Notes: a model not told the origin generated them from the letters alone. A stretch of 64,000 nucleotides of DNA from Bosea sp. NBC_00550 (GCF_026020075.1 NZ_CP102772.1:5605501-5669500); one strand, 5' to 3'; numbered from the stretch's first letter, positions 16,711-25,717 are shown. A program made the numbers and translations.

Positions 16711-16806
16711 GTCATCCCGGCCGAAGCGAAGCGGAGAGCCGGGATCCATGCCTGAACCTTGATCGGCGGCGCTCCGGCATGAATCCCGGGTCAAGCCCGG
16801 GATGAC
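16711..16806. repeat. Short cloverleaf-type palindrome (GTCATCCCGG type)
   Basis: The outer arms GTCATCCCGG and CCGGGATGAC pair with each other. An inner pair CATGCC/GGCATG lies between. Each flank can also fold locally: ATCCCGGC with GCCGGGAT on the left, and ATCCCGGG with CCCGGGAT on the right. It is a relative of the longer GTCATTCCGGGG elements elsewhere in the window, and lies between convergent genes. Confidence 0.7.
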
Positions 16807-16844
16807 GGCGTGGTTTCGTGCAAAAACAGCACCCTCGGAGTTTC

Positions 16845-17477
16845 TCAGTTCGCGGGCCCGCATGCGACGCCCGTCGCGAGCGCTTCGGCATCGGCCTTGT
16901 CCGAAGGCAGGCGCACGAGGACCCGCGCCACGATCAGCCCCTGGCCGGCGTCGGAGACGATACGCAGCTCCCGGCTGCTCTCCCCTTCCTCGTCGGCGGC
17001 GATGCGCTCGTCGAGCTGGGCTTCGGTCATCACCAGGAATTCGAGCACGCCGCGGATCGCGGCGCGGTCGGTGATCGCGTAGATCACCCCGCCGCCTTGC
17101 CGGTGCAGCGTCAGGCCGAGCGGCAGCACGCCGGTCTTCGCGACGACGCGCATCGGCCCCGCAGAGAGGTCGTAGCTGCAGATCGCCGTGACGACGTCGG
17201 GGTCGGCCTCGCGCAGGGCGGGAATCCTGCGCCCCTGGCCCGGCGCCGGAACGAGCTCGGCATGGCCTTCGATGCCGATATCCCGATAGGCATGCGCGGC
17301 ATCGTTCCGCGACAGCACGGGCACGGCGAGGATCGTGACGATATGCACGATCCCGGCCAGCATCAGCCCGGCCAGTGTCGTCATGACGATGCGCGCAAGG
17401 CCGCTGCGCAGATGGGCGCCCCAGTTCACCGAAGGCGGGACAGGGGTCTGCGCCACGTCGTGATCGATCGCACTCAT
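16845..17477 (-). CDS. DUF1254 domain-containing membrane protein
   Basis: A 210-residue protein with one N-terminal membrane helix (VMTTLAGLMLAGIVHIVTIL) followed by a periplasmic domain. The short integral form of DUF1254 proteins in Rhizobiales begins like this (helix, then VPVLSRNDAAHAY). It starts with ATG at 17477 and overlaps the end of the DUF1214 gene by four bases (ATGA), so the two form an operon. The pair is widespread in alphaproteobacteria, but the function is not established. Confidence 0.75.
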   Translation of the reverse strand: MSAIDHDVAQTPVPPSVNWGAHLRSGLARIVMTTLAGLMLAGIVHIVTILAVPVLSRNDAAHAYRDIGIEGHAELVPAPGQGRRIPALREADPDVVTAICSYDLSAGPMRVVAKTGVLPLGLTLHRQGGGVIYAITDRAAIRGVLEFLVMTEAQLDERIAADEEGESSRELRIVSDAGQGLIVARVLVRLPSDKADAEALATGVACGPAN

Positions 17478-18049
17478 CGGCAGTCGAGGCGCGTGATGCG
17501 GGGCAGGTTGGCGGCCCGCGTCTCGCCGGTCTGGCTGGAGATCGGGGTGTCGTAGAGCCGCAACCGCAGCTGGAAGCGGCCGCTCGCCGGCAGGGGCAGC
17601 CAGTTGCCCGCTTCGGGCGTCGCGGCGGCGGCGATCGCCAATTGGCCATCCTCCGGCCGGACGATCTCGGAATCGGTGAAGCTGCTGCGCTCAAGCGGCA
17701 GGCGGAAGGGCAGGCCGTCACCATCGCTGACGCTGAGCGTCCAGCCGCGCGTCGTCGGCGTCGCGCCGGAGAGGCTGTAGCGGCAACGGCCATCGAGCGG
17801 CCACCCCTCGTCGTCGCGCTCCGCGATCAGCTCGAGGCCCTCGCCGGAGCCCAGCGGCAGGTGTACCCCCCGGGCCAGATAGGCGCGCATATAGGGGTCG
17901 ATGTCACGGCCGCCGCTGCGCGGCCAGGCCATCCAGGCGCCGACCTCGACCTTGCCGAGGGCAGGGCGCCCGGCCACGGCCCAATGCGCCGAGCCGAGGC
18001 CAAGGCCTGCTCCGAGTGCCAGGATATAGGTGAGATCGAGAATCCGCAC
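17474..18049 (-). CDS. DUF1214 domain-containing protein
   Basis: A 191-residue protein. An N-terminal hydrophobic segment (LTYILALGAGLGLGSAHWAV) is a signal anchor, and the domain contains the pattern GRCRYSLSGATPTTRGWTLS followed by a short beta-rich C-terminus with RLRLYDTP, as in DUF1214. The GTG at 18049 is chosen because GGAAGG lies five bases upstream, and it places the helix right at the N-terminus; a longer ATG-initiated frame adds a non-conserved extension. It is coupled to the DUF1254 gene. Confidence 0.75.
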   Translation of the reverse strand: MRILDLTYILALGAGLGLGSAHWAVAGRPALGKVEVGAWMAWPRSGGRDIDPYMRAYLARGVHLPLGSGEGLELIAERDDEGWPLDGRCRYSLSGATPTTRGWTLSVSDGDGLPFRLPLERSSFTDSEIVRPEDGQLAIAAAATPEAGNWLPLPASGRFQLRLRLYDTPISSQTGETRAANLPRITRLDCR

Positions 18050-18361
18050 GCTTGCCTTCCGGTTGCGTGATGCAGCTTGCCTGAGTTGAGCGGGGCCGTC
18101 CGCGATCGTCAACAACAAGGCGTTAGGCGAAGTGAATAGTTTCCAGAGACGAGTTTGTCGGAACCTCCGCCGTCATTCCGGGGCAGGCCGCAGGCCTGAA
18201 CCCGGAACCCAGAACCGATGCTGCCTCCGCGAAAGGCGCGGTTGGGCGACCGATCAAACGGGGCACGGCATCGGTTCGGGTTCCTGGCTCTTCGCTGGCG
18301 CGAAGCCCCGGAATGACGGCGGCGACACGACTACGCCGAGGAGATCAACTGTTCACCGAGC
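18050..18361. other. 312-bp intergenic region holding a full cloverleaf repeat
   Basis: No gene is visible. About half is a palindromic repeat element (18167-18322). The remainder, next to the DUF1214 start, must carry that operon's promoter; no clear -35/-10 pair stands out. The right edge abuts the end of the leftward PBP1A gene. Confidence 0.6.
18167..18322. repeat. Cloverleaf palindromic repeat, copy 1
   Basis: The outer stem is 18167-18184 with 18305-18322 (18 bp, core CGTCATTCCGGGGC). The left side hairpin is CAGGCC-GCA-GGCCTG (18184-18198), and the right side hairpin is CTTCGC-TGGC-GCGAAG (18290-18305). The central stem is 18201-18221 with 18268-18287 (core GAACCC, AGAACCGATGC), with one deletion and one mismatch. 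Confidence 0.85.
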
Positions 18362-20584
18362 CTAGCGCAGCCGCGTCTCGCCCGCCGAGACCTCGCGGAT
18401 GCCGACCTGCACCGGCCGGCCGGCGACACGCGAGCGTTCGATCGTCTTGAACATCGAGCCGACGGCGGAGAGAACCTCGAAGGACTGCCTCGGCATGTGC
18501 CCGGCCCCCGGCCCCGGCGGATGACCCGCATCGGGCGCAGGCGCCCCGGCCTTGGCGACGGCGATGCCCTTCGGATCGGCGGCCGGCACGCCCGGAATGG
18601 GCTTCAGCTCCAGCCCCTGATGGGCGAACTGCATGATCTCCTTCCAGGTCATGGCCGGCAGGGAGCCGCCGGTCATGTTGGCGGTTTCCGCCGAATTGTC
18701 GTTGCCGAACCAGACCGCGCCGACAAGGTTGCCGGAATAGCCGACATACCAGGCGTCCTTGTAGCCGTTGGTGGTGCCGGTCTTGCCGGCCGTGACGACG
18801 CCGTCCAGGGCGGCGCGGCGCCCGGTGCCCTCGGTAGGCACCTTCGAGAGCATGAAGTTCATGTCCTGCGCCACCTGCGTGCTCAGCACCTGCTTCGGCT
18901 CGGGCTCGTCGCGGTCATGGCGATAGATGACGTCGCCCTGCGAGTTGCTGATCTCGAAGGCGGCGTAGGGTTTCGCCCGCTTGCCGCCATTGGCGAAGAC
19001 GGCATAGCCCGCCGCCTGGTCAATGACCGTGACCTCGGCCGCGCCGATCGGCAGCGAGACGGTGTCGGTCAGCGGCGTCGTCAGGCCCATGGCGTGGCCG
19101 GTCGCGATGATCCTCTTGCGGCCGATCAGGGCGGCGCGCGCCTCATGCGTCTCGCCGGTGGCGCGCCCGATGGCGATCGACATCTGCACCGGGATCGTAT
19201 TGATCGACTTCGCCAGCGCGACCGTGAGCGGCATCGAGCCGGCATAGGAGCGGCCGTAATTGTTCGGGCACCAGTTGCCGATGCAGACCGGGCGGTCGGT
19301 CACGATGGTGCTCGGCTTGTACAGGCCGGCCGAAAGCGCCGCGGCATAGACATAGGGCTTGAAGGACGAGCCTGGCTGACGCTGGCTCGCGGTCGCCCGG
19401 TTGAACTGGCTCGCGCCGTAGTCGCGGCCGCCGACGATGGCGCGCACCGCCCCGTCCGGGTCCATGATGACCGTTGCGGCCTGCTTGACCCGGTAGGCCG
19501 GCCCATGCTGGCGCAGGATCGCCTCGATCGCCTCGTCGGCCCGGGTCTGGATGGCGGAATCATGCGGCGTCTTGACCGTCAGCACGCGGTCGGGCCCGAG
19601 CTTGCCTTCGTTCGCGAGCTCCTTCACCGCGTCGAACGCCCAGTCGAGATAATAATCGGGGCTGGAATCGCGCTTGCGATCGACCGGCGTCGCCGGGTTG
19701 CGCTTGGCGCTGTCGACCTGGCCGGCGGTCATGAAGCCGGCATCGACCATGGCGTTGAGCACGTCGTTGGCACGGGCGCGTGCCGCCGGCAGGTTAACGT
19801 GCGGGGCATATTTCGTCGGCGCCTTGAACAGGCCGGCGAGCATGGCGGCCTCGGCCAGCGAGACGTCCCTCACCGACTTGCCAAAATAGTAATCGGCCGC
19901 CGCCGCGACGCCGAAGGTGCCGCCGCCCATATAGGCGCGGTCGAGATAGAGCTTGAGGATCTCGTTCTTGCTCAGCCTCGTTTCCAGCCACAGCGCCAGG
20001 AAGGCTTCCTTGATCTTGCGGTCGAGCGAGCGCTCGTTGTTGAGGAACAGGTTCTTGGCGAGCTGCTGCGTCAGCGAGGAGCCGCCCTGGACCACGCCCG
20101 ACGCCCGTGTGTTGACCAGGAGGGCCCGGGAGGTGCCGATCAGGTCGATGCCGAAATGGTCGTAGAAGCGGCGGTCCTCGGTCGCGAGCACGGCCTTCAG
20201 CAGATGGTCCGGCATCTCCTCGAGCTTCAGTGAATCGTCGTGCCGGGCGCCGCGATGGCCGATCGTCGTGCCGTAGCGATCGAGGAAGGTGACGGCGAGA
20301 ACCTGGTTCTTCAGCGCCTCCTCATTGCCGATGCGGAAGGCGGGCAAGGCGAGCATCAGGACGATGAGGGCGCCGACGATGCCGATGTTCAGCCCCTCGC
20401 TGGCGAATTCGGCGGCGAGACGCTTGCCGCCGGTCACGGTCAGGCGGTCGGCTAGGCTGCGGATGCGCTCATACGCCTCACCCGCGCGGCGGCCCGCACC
20501 CCACAGGCCGGCATCGAGCCATGAGTCCGCAGCGAGCGCGTAGCGCTTCAGCCGCGTCCTCCAGCCTGCCTTCCTGAACTCCAT
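18362..20584 (-). CDS. Penicillin-binding protein 1A family peptidoglycan synthase
   Basis: A 740-residue bifunctional class A PBP that polymerises and cross-links peptidoglycan in the periplasm. It has a cytoplasmic N-terminus, a membrane helix at about residues 67-83, and a GT51 glycosyltransferase domain with the catalytic Glu136 motif EDRRFYDHFG and SSLTQQLAKN. The transpeptidase domain has SxxK at Ser406 (PGSSFKP), SxN in AKSINT and KTG in TAGKTGTTNG. A Pro/Gly-rich tail follows. It is the clearest cell-wall gene of the window; the exact paralogue among several PBP1A copies is not assigned. Confidence 0.93.
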   Translation of the reverse strand: MEFRKAGWRTRLKRYALAADSWLDAGLWGAGRRAGEAYERIRSLADRLTVTGGKRLAAEFASEGLNIGIVGALIVLMLALPAFRIGNEEALKNQVLAVTFLDRYGTTIGHRGARHDDSLKLEEMPDHLLKAVLATEDRRFYDHFGIDLIGTSRALLVNTRASGVVQGGSSLTQQLAKNLFLNNERSLDRKIKEAFLALWLETRLSKNEILKLYLDRAYMGGGTFGVAAAADYYFGKSVRDVSLAEAAMLAGLFKAPTKYAPHVNLPAARARANDVLNAMVDAGFMTAGQVDSAKRNPATPVDRKRDSSPDYYLDWAFDAVKELANEGKLGPDRVLTVKTPHDSAIQTRADEAIEAILRQHGPAYRVKQAATVIMDPDGAVRAIVGGRDYGASQFNRATASQRQPGSSFKPYVYAAALSAGLYKPSTIVTDRPVCIGNWCPNNYGRSYAGSMPLTVALAKSINTIPVQMSIAIGRATGETHEARAALIGRKRIIATGHAMGLTTPLTDTVSLPIGAAEVTVIDQAAGYAVFANGGKRAKPYAAFEISNSQGDVIYRHDRDEPEPKQVLSTQVAQDMNFMLSKVPTEGTGRRAALDGVVTAGKTGTTNGYKDAWYVGYSGNLVGAVWFGNDNSAETANMTGGSLPAMTWKEIMQFAHQGLELKPIPGVPAADPKGIAVAKAGAPAPDAGHPPGPGAGHMPRQSFEVLSAVGSMFKTIERSRVAGRPVQVGIREVSAGETRLR

Positions 20585-20827
20585 GGCCGTTCCAGGCTTT
20601 CCGAATGGCCCCCGACACTTTCCTGCCGCGCCATGGTCGTCTTGGCAACAGCATCGGGCCAGAGAATAGACACATAGTCACGCCCCGCTTCGAGTTAAGG
20701 GATGGGGCGCGAATATTCCGTTTGCGGCAGCAGAAACTGCGCCAACCCGGCTGTTTCGCTCTGGCACAAAAGCTGGCGTTGACGCTGCGCTCTTCCATCT
20801 TGGCGCCCGGCGGCGCATAAGCCGGTC

Positions 20828-21322
20828 ATGACGCTGAAGCAGCCGAAAGACGAGCCGTTCTGGCGCACGACGCCGCTCGAGGCGATGTCGGTGGAGCAAT
20901 GGGAATCGCTCTGCGACGGCTGCGGGCGCTGCTGCCTCGTGAAGCTCGAGGACGAGGATACCGGGCGCATCTTCGCGACCGATGTCGGCTGCCGGCTGTT
21001 CGACGCCGGAACCTGTCGCTGCAAGGATTATCCGAACCGCTCCGTCAAGGTGCCCGATTGCGTGACGCTGACGCCGCATGACGTGCGCACGCTGCCCTGG
21101 CTGCCGCCGACCTGCGCCTACCGCCTCGTCGCGGAGGGCAGGGATCTGCCGTGGTGGCATCCGCTCGTTTCCGGCGATCCGGAGACAGTGGTTGCGGCCG
21201 GCATCTCCGTCCGTGGACGTGTCTACGCGTCGGAAGACGATATCCCCGAAGACGAGGTCACAGAGCGCGTCGTCAACTGGCCGCTGCGCTGGCCGCGCGC
21301 CGCGCGCGCCAAGGCCAAGTGA
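20828..21322 (+). CDS. YcgN-type cysteine cluster protein (UPF0260)
   Basis: A 164-residue cytoplasmic protein of the UPF0260/YcgN family. The cysteine-rich part is [14 protein letters not shown] early in the protein, then [17 protein letters not shown] and VPDCVTL, likely a metal or Fe-S site. The conserved [10 protein letters not shown] segment follows. Length is normal. The function of the family is unknown. It precedes the pyruvate phosphate dikinase gene on the same strand. Its stop codon lies inside a 15-bp tandem repeat. Confidence 0.88.
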   Translation: MTLKQPKDEPFWRTTPLEAMSVEQWESLCDGCGRCCLVKLEDEDTGRIFATDVGCRLFDAGTCRCKDYPNRSVKVPDCVTLTPHDVRTLPWLPPTCAYRLVAEGRDLPWWHPLVSGDPETVVAAGISVRGRVYASEDDIPEDEVTERVVNWPLRWPRAARAKAK

Positions 21323-21360
21323 AATACCCGCAAGTGAAACACCGGCAAGCGAAACACCGG
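21316..21360 (+). repeat. Three tandem 15-bp repeats across the ycgN-type stop
   Basis: The units CAAGTGAAATACCCG, CAAGTGAAACACCGG and CAAGCGAAACACCGG lie head to tail at 21316-21330, 21331-21345 and 21346-21360. The gene's stop is the TGA in unit 1; unit 2 repeats it in frame, and unit 3 has CGA instead. Confidence 0.85.
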
Positions 21361-21549
21361 CGAAATGAGCGTCGGCATTTGTGCGCTGCCGGGTATTTTG
21401 TTGCACCTGCTCATTGATTGTTCAGGTGGTTTTGGGCATGACCGCCCCATCCCGCTGCCGGTGTCCAAAGGGCATCGACGGCTCGCACACGAAACTTTCG
21501 CATCGCCGCGACGTTGCTGCGTCCGGCTGCCAACGAAGAGGTTGAAGTG

Positions 21550-24234
21550 ATGGCTGGTGGGAAGTGGGTCTACACCTTCGGCGACGGCAAGGCCGAGGGT
21601 GAGGCGGGAATGAAGAACCTGCTCGGCGGCAAGGGTGCGAACCTGGCCGAGATGAGCAATCTCGGCCTGCCCGTCCCGCCCGGCTTCACCATCACCACCG
21701 AGGTCTGCACGGCGTATTACGACAACGGCAAGAGCTTCCCCGCCGATCTCGACGCCCAGGCCAGGGCCGCGCTCGCCGGCATGGCCAAGCTGACCGGCAA
21801 GACCTTCGGCGACCCCGCCAATCCGCTGCTCGTTTCCGTCCGCTCCGGCGCGCGCGCCTCCATGCCCGGCATGATGGACACCGTCCTCAATCTCGGCCTC
21901 AACGACGAGACGGTGGAAGCCGTCGCGAAGGCGTCCGGCGATGCCCGTTTCGCATGGGACAGCTATCGCCGCTTCATCACCATGTATTCCAACGTCGTGC
22001 TCGATATCGACCACGGCCTCTTCGAGGAGGCGCTGGAGGATTACAAGGAGCGCAAGGGCCTGCACCTCGACACCGATCTCAAGGCCGACGACTGGAAGGT
22101 GCTGGTCGGCAAGTACAAGGAGATCGTGAAGAAGGCGCTCGGCTCCGACTTCCCGCAGGATCCCGAGAAGCAGCTCTGGGGCGCCGTCGGCGCCGTCTTC
22201 TCCTCCTGGATGAACGCCCGCGCCATCAAGTACCGCGAGCTCAACAACATCCCGGCCTCCTGGGGCACGGCGGTCAACGTCCAGTCGATGGTGTTCGGCA
22301 ATATGGGCGACACCTCCGCGACCGGCGTCGCCTTCACCCGCAATCCCTCGACCGGCGAGAACGCGCTCTATGGCGAGTTCCTGATCAACGCCCAGGGCGA
22401 GGATGTCGTCGCCGGCATCCGCACCCCGCAGGACATCACCGAGACGGCCCGCAAGGAAGCCGGCTCCGACAAGCCTTCGATGGAGCAGGAGATGCCGGAG
22501 GCCTATGCGGAGCTCTGCCGCATCTACGGCATCCTGGAGAAGCACTACCGCGACATGCAGGACATGGAGTTCACCATCCAGGAGGGCAAGCTCTGGATGC
22601 TGCAGACCCGCTCCGGCAAGCGCACGGCCAAGGCCGCGCTCCGGATCGCCGTCGAACTCGCCCAGGAAGGCCTGATCACGCAGGAGGAGGCGGTCGGCCG
22701 CGTCGAGCCCGGCGCGCTCGACCAGCTCCTGCATCCGATGATCGATCCCAAGGCGGAGCGCCGTGTGCTGACCACCGGCCTGCCGGCCTCGCCCGGCGCC
22801 GCCGCCGGCGCGATCGTCTTCAACTCCGATGACGCCGAGGCGGCGAAGAAGGCCGGCCGCAAGGTCATCCTGGTCCGTGTCGAGACATCGCCGGAAGACA
22901 TCCACGGCATGCACGCCGCCGAGGGCATCCTCACCACGCGCGGTGGCATGACCTCGCATGCCGCGGTCGTCGCGCGCGGCATGGGCAAGCCCTGCGTCTC
23001 CGGCGCCGGCCAGATCCGAGTCGACTACGCCAAGGGTACGCTGGCGATTGGCCCCACGACGCTCAAGGCCGGCGATGTCCTCACCATCGACGGCGGCAAC
23101 GGCCAGGTGCTGCTCGGCGAGGTCAAGATGCAGCAGCCGGAACTCTCCGGCGAATTCGCCACGCTGATGGGTTGGGCCGACAAGGTCCGCCGCCTCAAGG
23201 TCCGCGCCAATGCCGAGACGCCGGAGGATGCGAAGACCGCGCGCGAATTCGGCGCCGAGGGCATTGGCCTATGCCGCACCGAGCACATGTTCTTCGACGA
23301 GAGTCGCATCCAGTCGATGCGCGAGATGATCCTCGCCCCTGACGACAACGGCCGTCGCGCCGCGCTTGCAAAGCTCCTGCCTATGCAGCGCCAGGACTTC
23401 GTTCAGCTCTTCACCATCATGAGCGGGCTGCCGGTGACGATCCGCCTGCTCGATCCGCCGCTGCACGAGTTCCTGCCGCATGGCGACAAGGAGATCGCCG
23501 AGGTCGCCGCGGCGCTGGGCGTGACGCCCGATGCACTGAAGCACCGCGCCGCTGAACTGCACGAATTCAACCCGATGCTCGGCTTCCGCGGCTGCCGTTT
23601 GGCCGTAGCCTTCCCCGAGATCGCCGAGATGCAGGCCCGCGCTATCTTCGAGGCGGCGGTGATCGCGGCGAAGGAAACCGGCAAGCCGGTGATCCCGGAA
23701 GTGATGGTGCCGCTCGTGATGGGCAAGCCCGAGCTCGACCTCGTCAAGGCCCGCATCGACGCCATGGCGAAGGCCGTGATCGAGGAGAGCGGCACGAAGA
23801 TCGACTATCAGGTCGGCACGATGATCGAGCTGCCGCGTGCGGCCTTGCGCGCCGCCGAGATCGCCGAGAGCGCCGAGTTCTTCTCTTTCGGCACCAACGA
23901 CCTGACGCAGACGACGCTGGGCATCAGCCGCGACGACGCCTCGTCCTTCCTCGGTTCCTACACCGCCAAGGGCCTGCTCGACGCCGATCCCTTCGTCACC
24001 ATCGACCAGGAGGGCGTCGGCGAATTGGTGAAGCTTGCGGCCGAGCGCGGCCGCAAGACCCGCCCCGACATCAAGCTCGGCATCTGCGGCGAGCATGGCG
24101 GCGATCCGGCCTCGATCGGCTTCTGCGAGAGCGTCGGGCTGGATTATGTCTCCTGCTCGCCCTTCCGCGTGCCGATCGCGCGGCTTGCGGCGGCGCAGGC
24201 GGCGCTGGGCGCGGTGAAGCAGAAGGAAGGCTGA
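21550..24234 (+). CDS. ppdK: Pyruvate, phosphate dikinase
   Basis: Interconverts pyruvate, ATP and phosphate with phosphoenolpyruvate, AMP and diphosphate, linking glycolysis and gluconeogenesis. The 894-residue protein has the N-terminal nucleotide-binding part (KNLLGGKGANLAEM), the phosphohistidine domain with GGMTSHAAVVARG (His470) and the PEP/pyruvate barrel with GLCRTEHMF, FSFGTNDLTQTTLG and GICGEHGGDP. Length and motifs fit PPDK, not PEP synthase or PtsI. The start at ATG 21550 begins MAGGKWVYTFGDG, the usual family N-terminus. An imperfect-sized 7-bp hairpin overlaps the stop. Confidence 0.96.
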   Translation: MAGGKWVYTFGDGKAEGEAGMKNLLGGKGANLAEMSNLGLPVPPGFTITTEVCTAYYDNGKSFPADLDAQARAALAGMAKLTGKTFGDPANPLLVSVRSGARASMPGMMDTVLNLGLNDETVEAVAKASGDARFAWDSYRRFITMYSNVVLDIDHGLFEEALEDYKERKGLHLDTDLKADDWKVLVGKYKEIVKKALGSDFPQDPEKQLWGAVGAVFSSWMNARAIKYRELNNIPASWGTAVNVQSMVFGNMGDTSATGVAFTRNPSTGENALYGEFLINAQGEDVVAGIRTPQDITETARKEAGSDKPSMEQEMPEAYAELCRIYGILEKHYRDMQDMEFTIQEGKLWMLQTRSGKRTAKAALRIAVELAQEGLITQEEAVGRVEPGALDQLLHPMIDPKAERRVLTTGLPASPGAAAGAIVFNSDDAEAAKKAGRKVILVRVETSPEDIHGMHAAEGILTTRGGMTSHAAVVARGMGKPCVSGAGQIRVDYAKGTLAIGPTTLKAGDVLTIDGGNGQVLLGEVKMQQPELSGEFATLMGWADKVRRLKVRANAETPEDAKTAREFGAEGIGLCRTEHMFFDESRIQSMREMILAPDDNGRRAALAKLLPMQRQDFVQLFTIMSGLPVTIRLLDPPLHEFLPHGDKEIAEVAAALGVTPDALKHRAAELHEFNPMLGFRGCRLAVAFPEIAEMQARAIFEAAVIAAKETGKPVIPEVMVPLVMGKPELDLVKARIDAMAKAVIEESGTKIDYQVGTMIELPRAALRAAEIAESAEFFSFGTNDLTQTTLGISRDDASSFLGSYTAKGLLDADPFVTIDQEGVGELVKLAAERGRKTRPDIKLGICGEHGGDPASIGFCESVGLDYVSCSPFRVPIARLAAAQAALGAVKQKEG

Positions 24235-24243
24235 TCGCCTTCC
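24225..24243 (+). terminator. Hairpin overlapping the ppdK stop codon
   Basis: GGAAGGC (24225-24231) and GCCTTCC (24237-24243) pair perfectly around a five-base loop that contains the TGA stop. No T-run follows, so it is at best a weak or Rho-aided terminator or an mRNA-stabilising end. Confidence 0.4.
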
Positions 24244-24256
24244 GGAGTGTTCGCTT

Positions 24257-24643
24257 CTAAACGGGCAGGATCGAGCCGGGATAGCGGGCGACGACCTCAT
24301 CGGCGGTGACGAGCGTGATGCTTTCGACCAGGGCCTGCGCCAGCAGGAGCCGGTCGAAAGGGTCCTTGTGCAGCGTCGGCAGATGCATCGTCGCCACGGC
24401 GTGTGCGCCGGAGATCGGCAACTCGATATAGCCGTTGTCGATCAGGCCGCGCCGCAGCTGTGCCGGATCGACCGTGAAGTCCCGCCTGTCGAGGCCGCGC
24501 TTGATAGCGATCTCCCACAGGCTCGCGGCGCTGAACAATAGCGTATTGGAGGGATCGTCGAGCAGGGCTCGTGCCTTCGCCGACAGCTTCTCTGGTTCGC
24601 CGGCAGCCCAGAGCAGCAGATGCGCGTCGAGCAGAAGCTTCAC
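24257..24643 (-). CDS. vapC: PIN-domain toxin, VapC family
   Basis: A 128-residue PIN-domain ribonuclease, the toxin of a type II toxin-antitoxin pair. Acidic residues expected in the active site are present: Asp6 in LLLDAHLLLWA, Glu in ASLWEIAIKRG, Asp in KDPFDRLLLAQAL, and Asp in LVTADEVVARYPG. This is the LLDxHxLLWxx subgroup that usually pairs with Phd/YefM-type antitoxins. Its start overlaps the antitoxin stop by four bases. Family members cleave tRNA or rRNA; the target here is unknown. All catalytic residues are present, so it should be active. Confidence 0.9.
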   Translation of the reverse strand: MKLLLDAHLLLWAAGEPEKLSAKARALLDDPSNTLLFSAASLWEIAIKRGLDRRDFTVDPAQLRRGLIDNGYIELPISGAHAVATMHLPTLHKDPFDRLLLAQALVESITLVTADEVVARYPGSILPV

Positions 24644-24885
24644 GGGGGGGAGCCAAACAGGCTCGCGATCTCGTCCTCGCCCATGCGGTCGAAGTCGTCC
24701 GGGACCTCGAACTGTCCGCTCATGAAGCCGACGCGACGACTTTGGGCTCGGGCGGGTGCGTCCAACGGAACGACCTTCGCCATCGCCTTACCGGCTTTGG
24801 CGATGATAAAGCTCTCACCCTTGGCGGCGCGCTCGACAAGGCGGGAGAGGTGGGTCTTCGCTTCGTGGATGTTGATGACGTCCAT
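24640..24885 (-). CDS. Phd/YefM-type antitoxin
   Basis: An 81-residue antitoxin. The N-terminal DNA-binding part reads INIHEAKTHLSRLVERAAKGE followed by IAKAGKAMAKVVPL, the Phd/YefM/VapB pattern. The C-terminal tail (FDRMGEDEIASLFG) is the part expected to wrap the toxin's active site. It precedes and overlaps the toxin gene, the usual order. It likely represses its own operon, and direct repeats just upstream are candidate operators. Confidence 0.88.
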   Translation of the reverse strand: MDVINIHEAKTHLSRLVERAAKGESFIIAKAGKAMAKVVPLDAPARAQSRRVGFMSGQFEVPDDFDRMGEDEIASLFGSPP

Positions 24886-24899
24886 GGCTGGCCTCGCTG

Positions 24900-24922
24900 G
24901 ACTTAGTTTAACAGACTTAGTT
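24900..24922 (-). promoter_or_regulatory. Direct repeats upstream of the toxin-antitoxin operon
   Basis: GACTTAGTT occurs twice (24900-24908 and 24914-24922), 14 bases apart, in an AT-rich island 15-37 bases before the antitoxin start. On the minus strand this reads AACTAAGTC twice. It is a plausible antitoxin-binding operator near the -10 region. Confidence 0.45.
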
Positions 24923-24997
24923 CAATAAGGAAGTGATGCCAAGAGGCTTTTATTACCGCTCTGTCGTCGAGCCTGGTTTTGAGGAGAGCCGGTACCG

Positions 24998-25699
24998 ATG
25001 CCGCATTTGACCACCATCGGCTTCGACGCCGACGACACGCTCTGGCAGAACGAGCAGTTCTTCCACATGACGGAGGAGCGCTTCGTCGCGCTGCTCGGCG
25101 AGCACGGTGAGGCGGCCGAGATTTCCGGGCGCCTACTGGAGGCCGAGAAGCGCAACCTCGGCTTCTACGGCTTCGGCATCAAGGGCTTCGTGCTCTCGAT
25201 GATCGAAACTGCGATAGAGATCACGCGCGGCCAGGTTCCGGCCTCGGTGATCGGCGAAATCCTCGCCGCCGGCCGGGAGATGGCGGCTCATCCGGTCGAG
25301 ACCCTGCCGCATGTGCGGGAGACGCTGGCAACCCTGTCGGGCGATTATCGGCTGGTGCTGATCACCAAGGGCGATCTTTTCGACCAGGAGCGCAAGCTGG
25401 CCCAGTCCGGCCTCGGCGATTTCTTCCACGCGGTCGAGATCGTCAGCGACAAGAAGGCCGCTACCTATGACCGCATCTTCGCCCGGCATGGCGACGGGGC
25501 AGGGCGGGCGATGATGGTCGGCAACTCGCTGAAATCCGATATCCTGCCGGCGTTGGACGCGGGTTCATGGGCGGTGCATGTGCCGCATGAACTGACCTGG
25601 GTGCTCGAGCAGGCCGAGGAGCCCGTGGGGCACGGGCGCTTTCATGCGATACCGCATCTCGGCCTTTTACTTGGCCTTGTCGCGCGGCTCGCGCGATAA
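24998..25699 (+). CDS. HAD family hydrolase
   Basis: A 233-residue haloacid-dehalogenase-superfamily phosphatase. Motif I is FDADDTLW (nucleophile Asp in a D-x-D pair), motif II is the Thr of VLITKG, motif III the Lys in VSDKKA, and motif IV lies in MVGNSLKSDILPALDAG. A helical cap lies between motifs I and II. Length and motifs fit a phosphoglycolate-phosphatase-like or nucleotidase-like member, but the substrate is not clear. It is divergent from the antitoxin gene. Confidence 0.85.
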   Translation: MPHLTTIGFDADDTLWQNEQFFHMTEERFVALLGEHGEAAEISGRLLEAEKRNLGFYGFGIKGFVLSMIETAIEITRGQVPASVIGEILAAGREMAAHPVETLPHVRETLATLSGDYRLVLITKGDLFDQERKLAQSGLGDFFHAVEIVSDKKAATYDRIFARHGDGAGRAMMVGNSLKSDILPALDAGSWAVHVPHELTWVLEQAEEPVGHGRFHAIPHLGLLLGLVARLAR

Positions 25700-25717
25700 C
25701 CTGTCCGCAGCCGGTCT

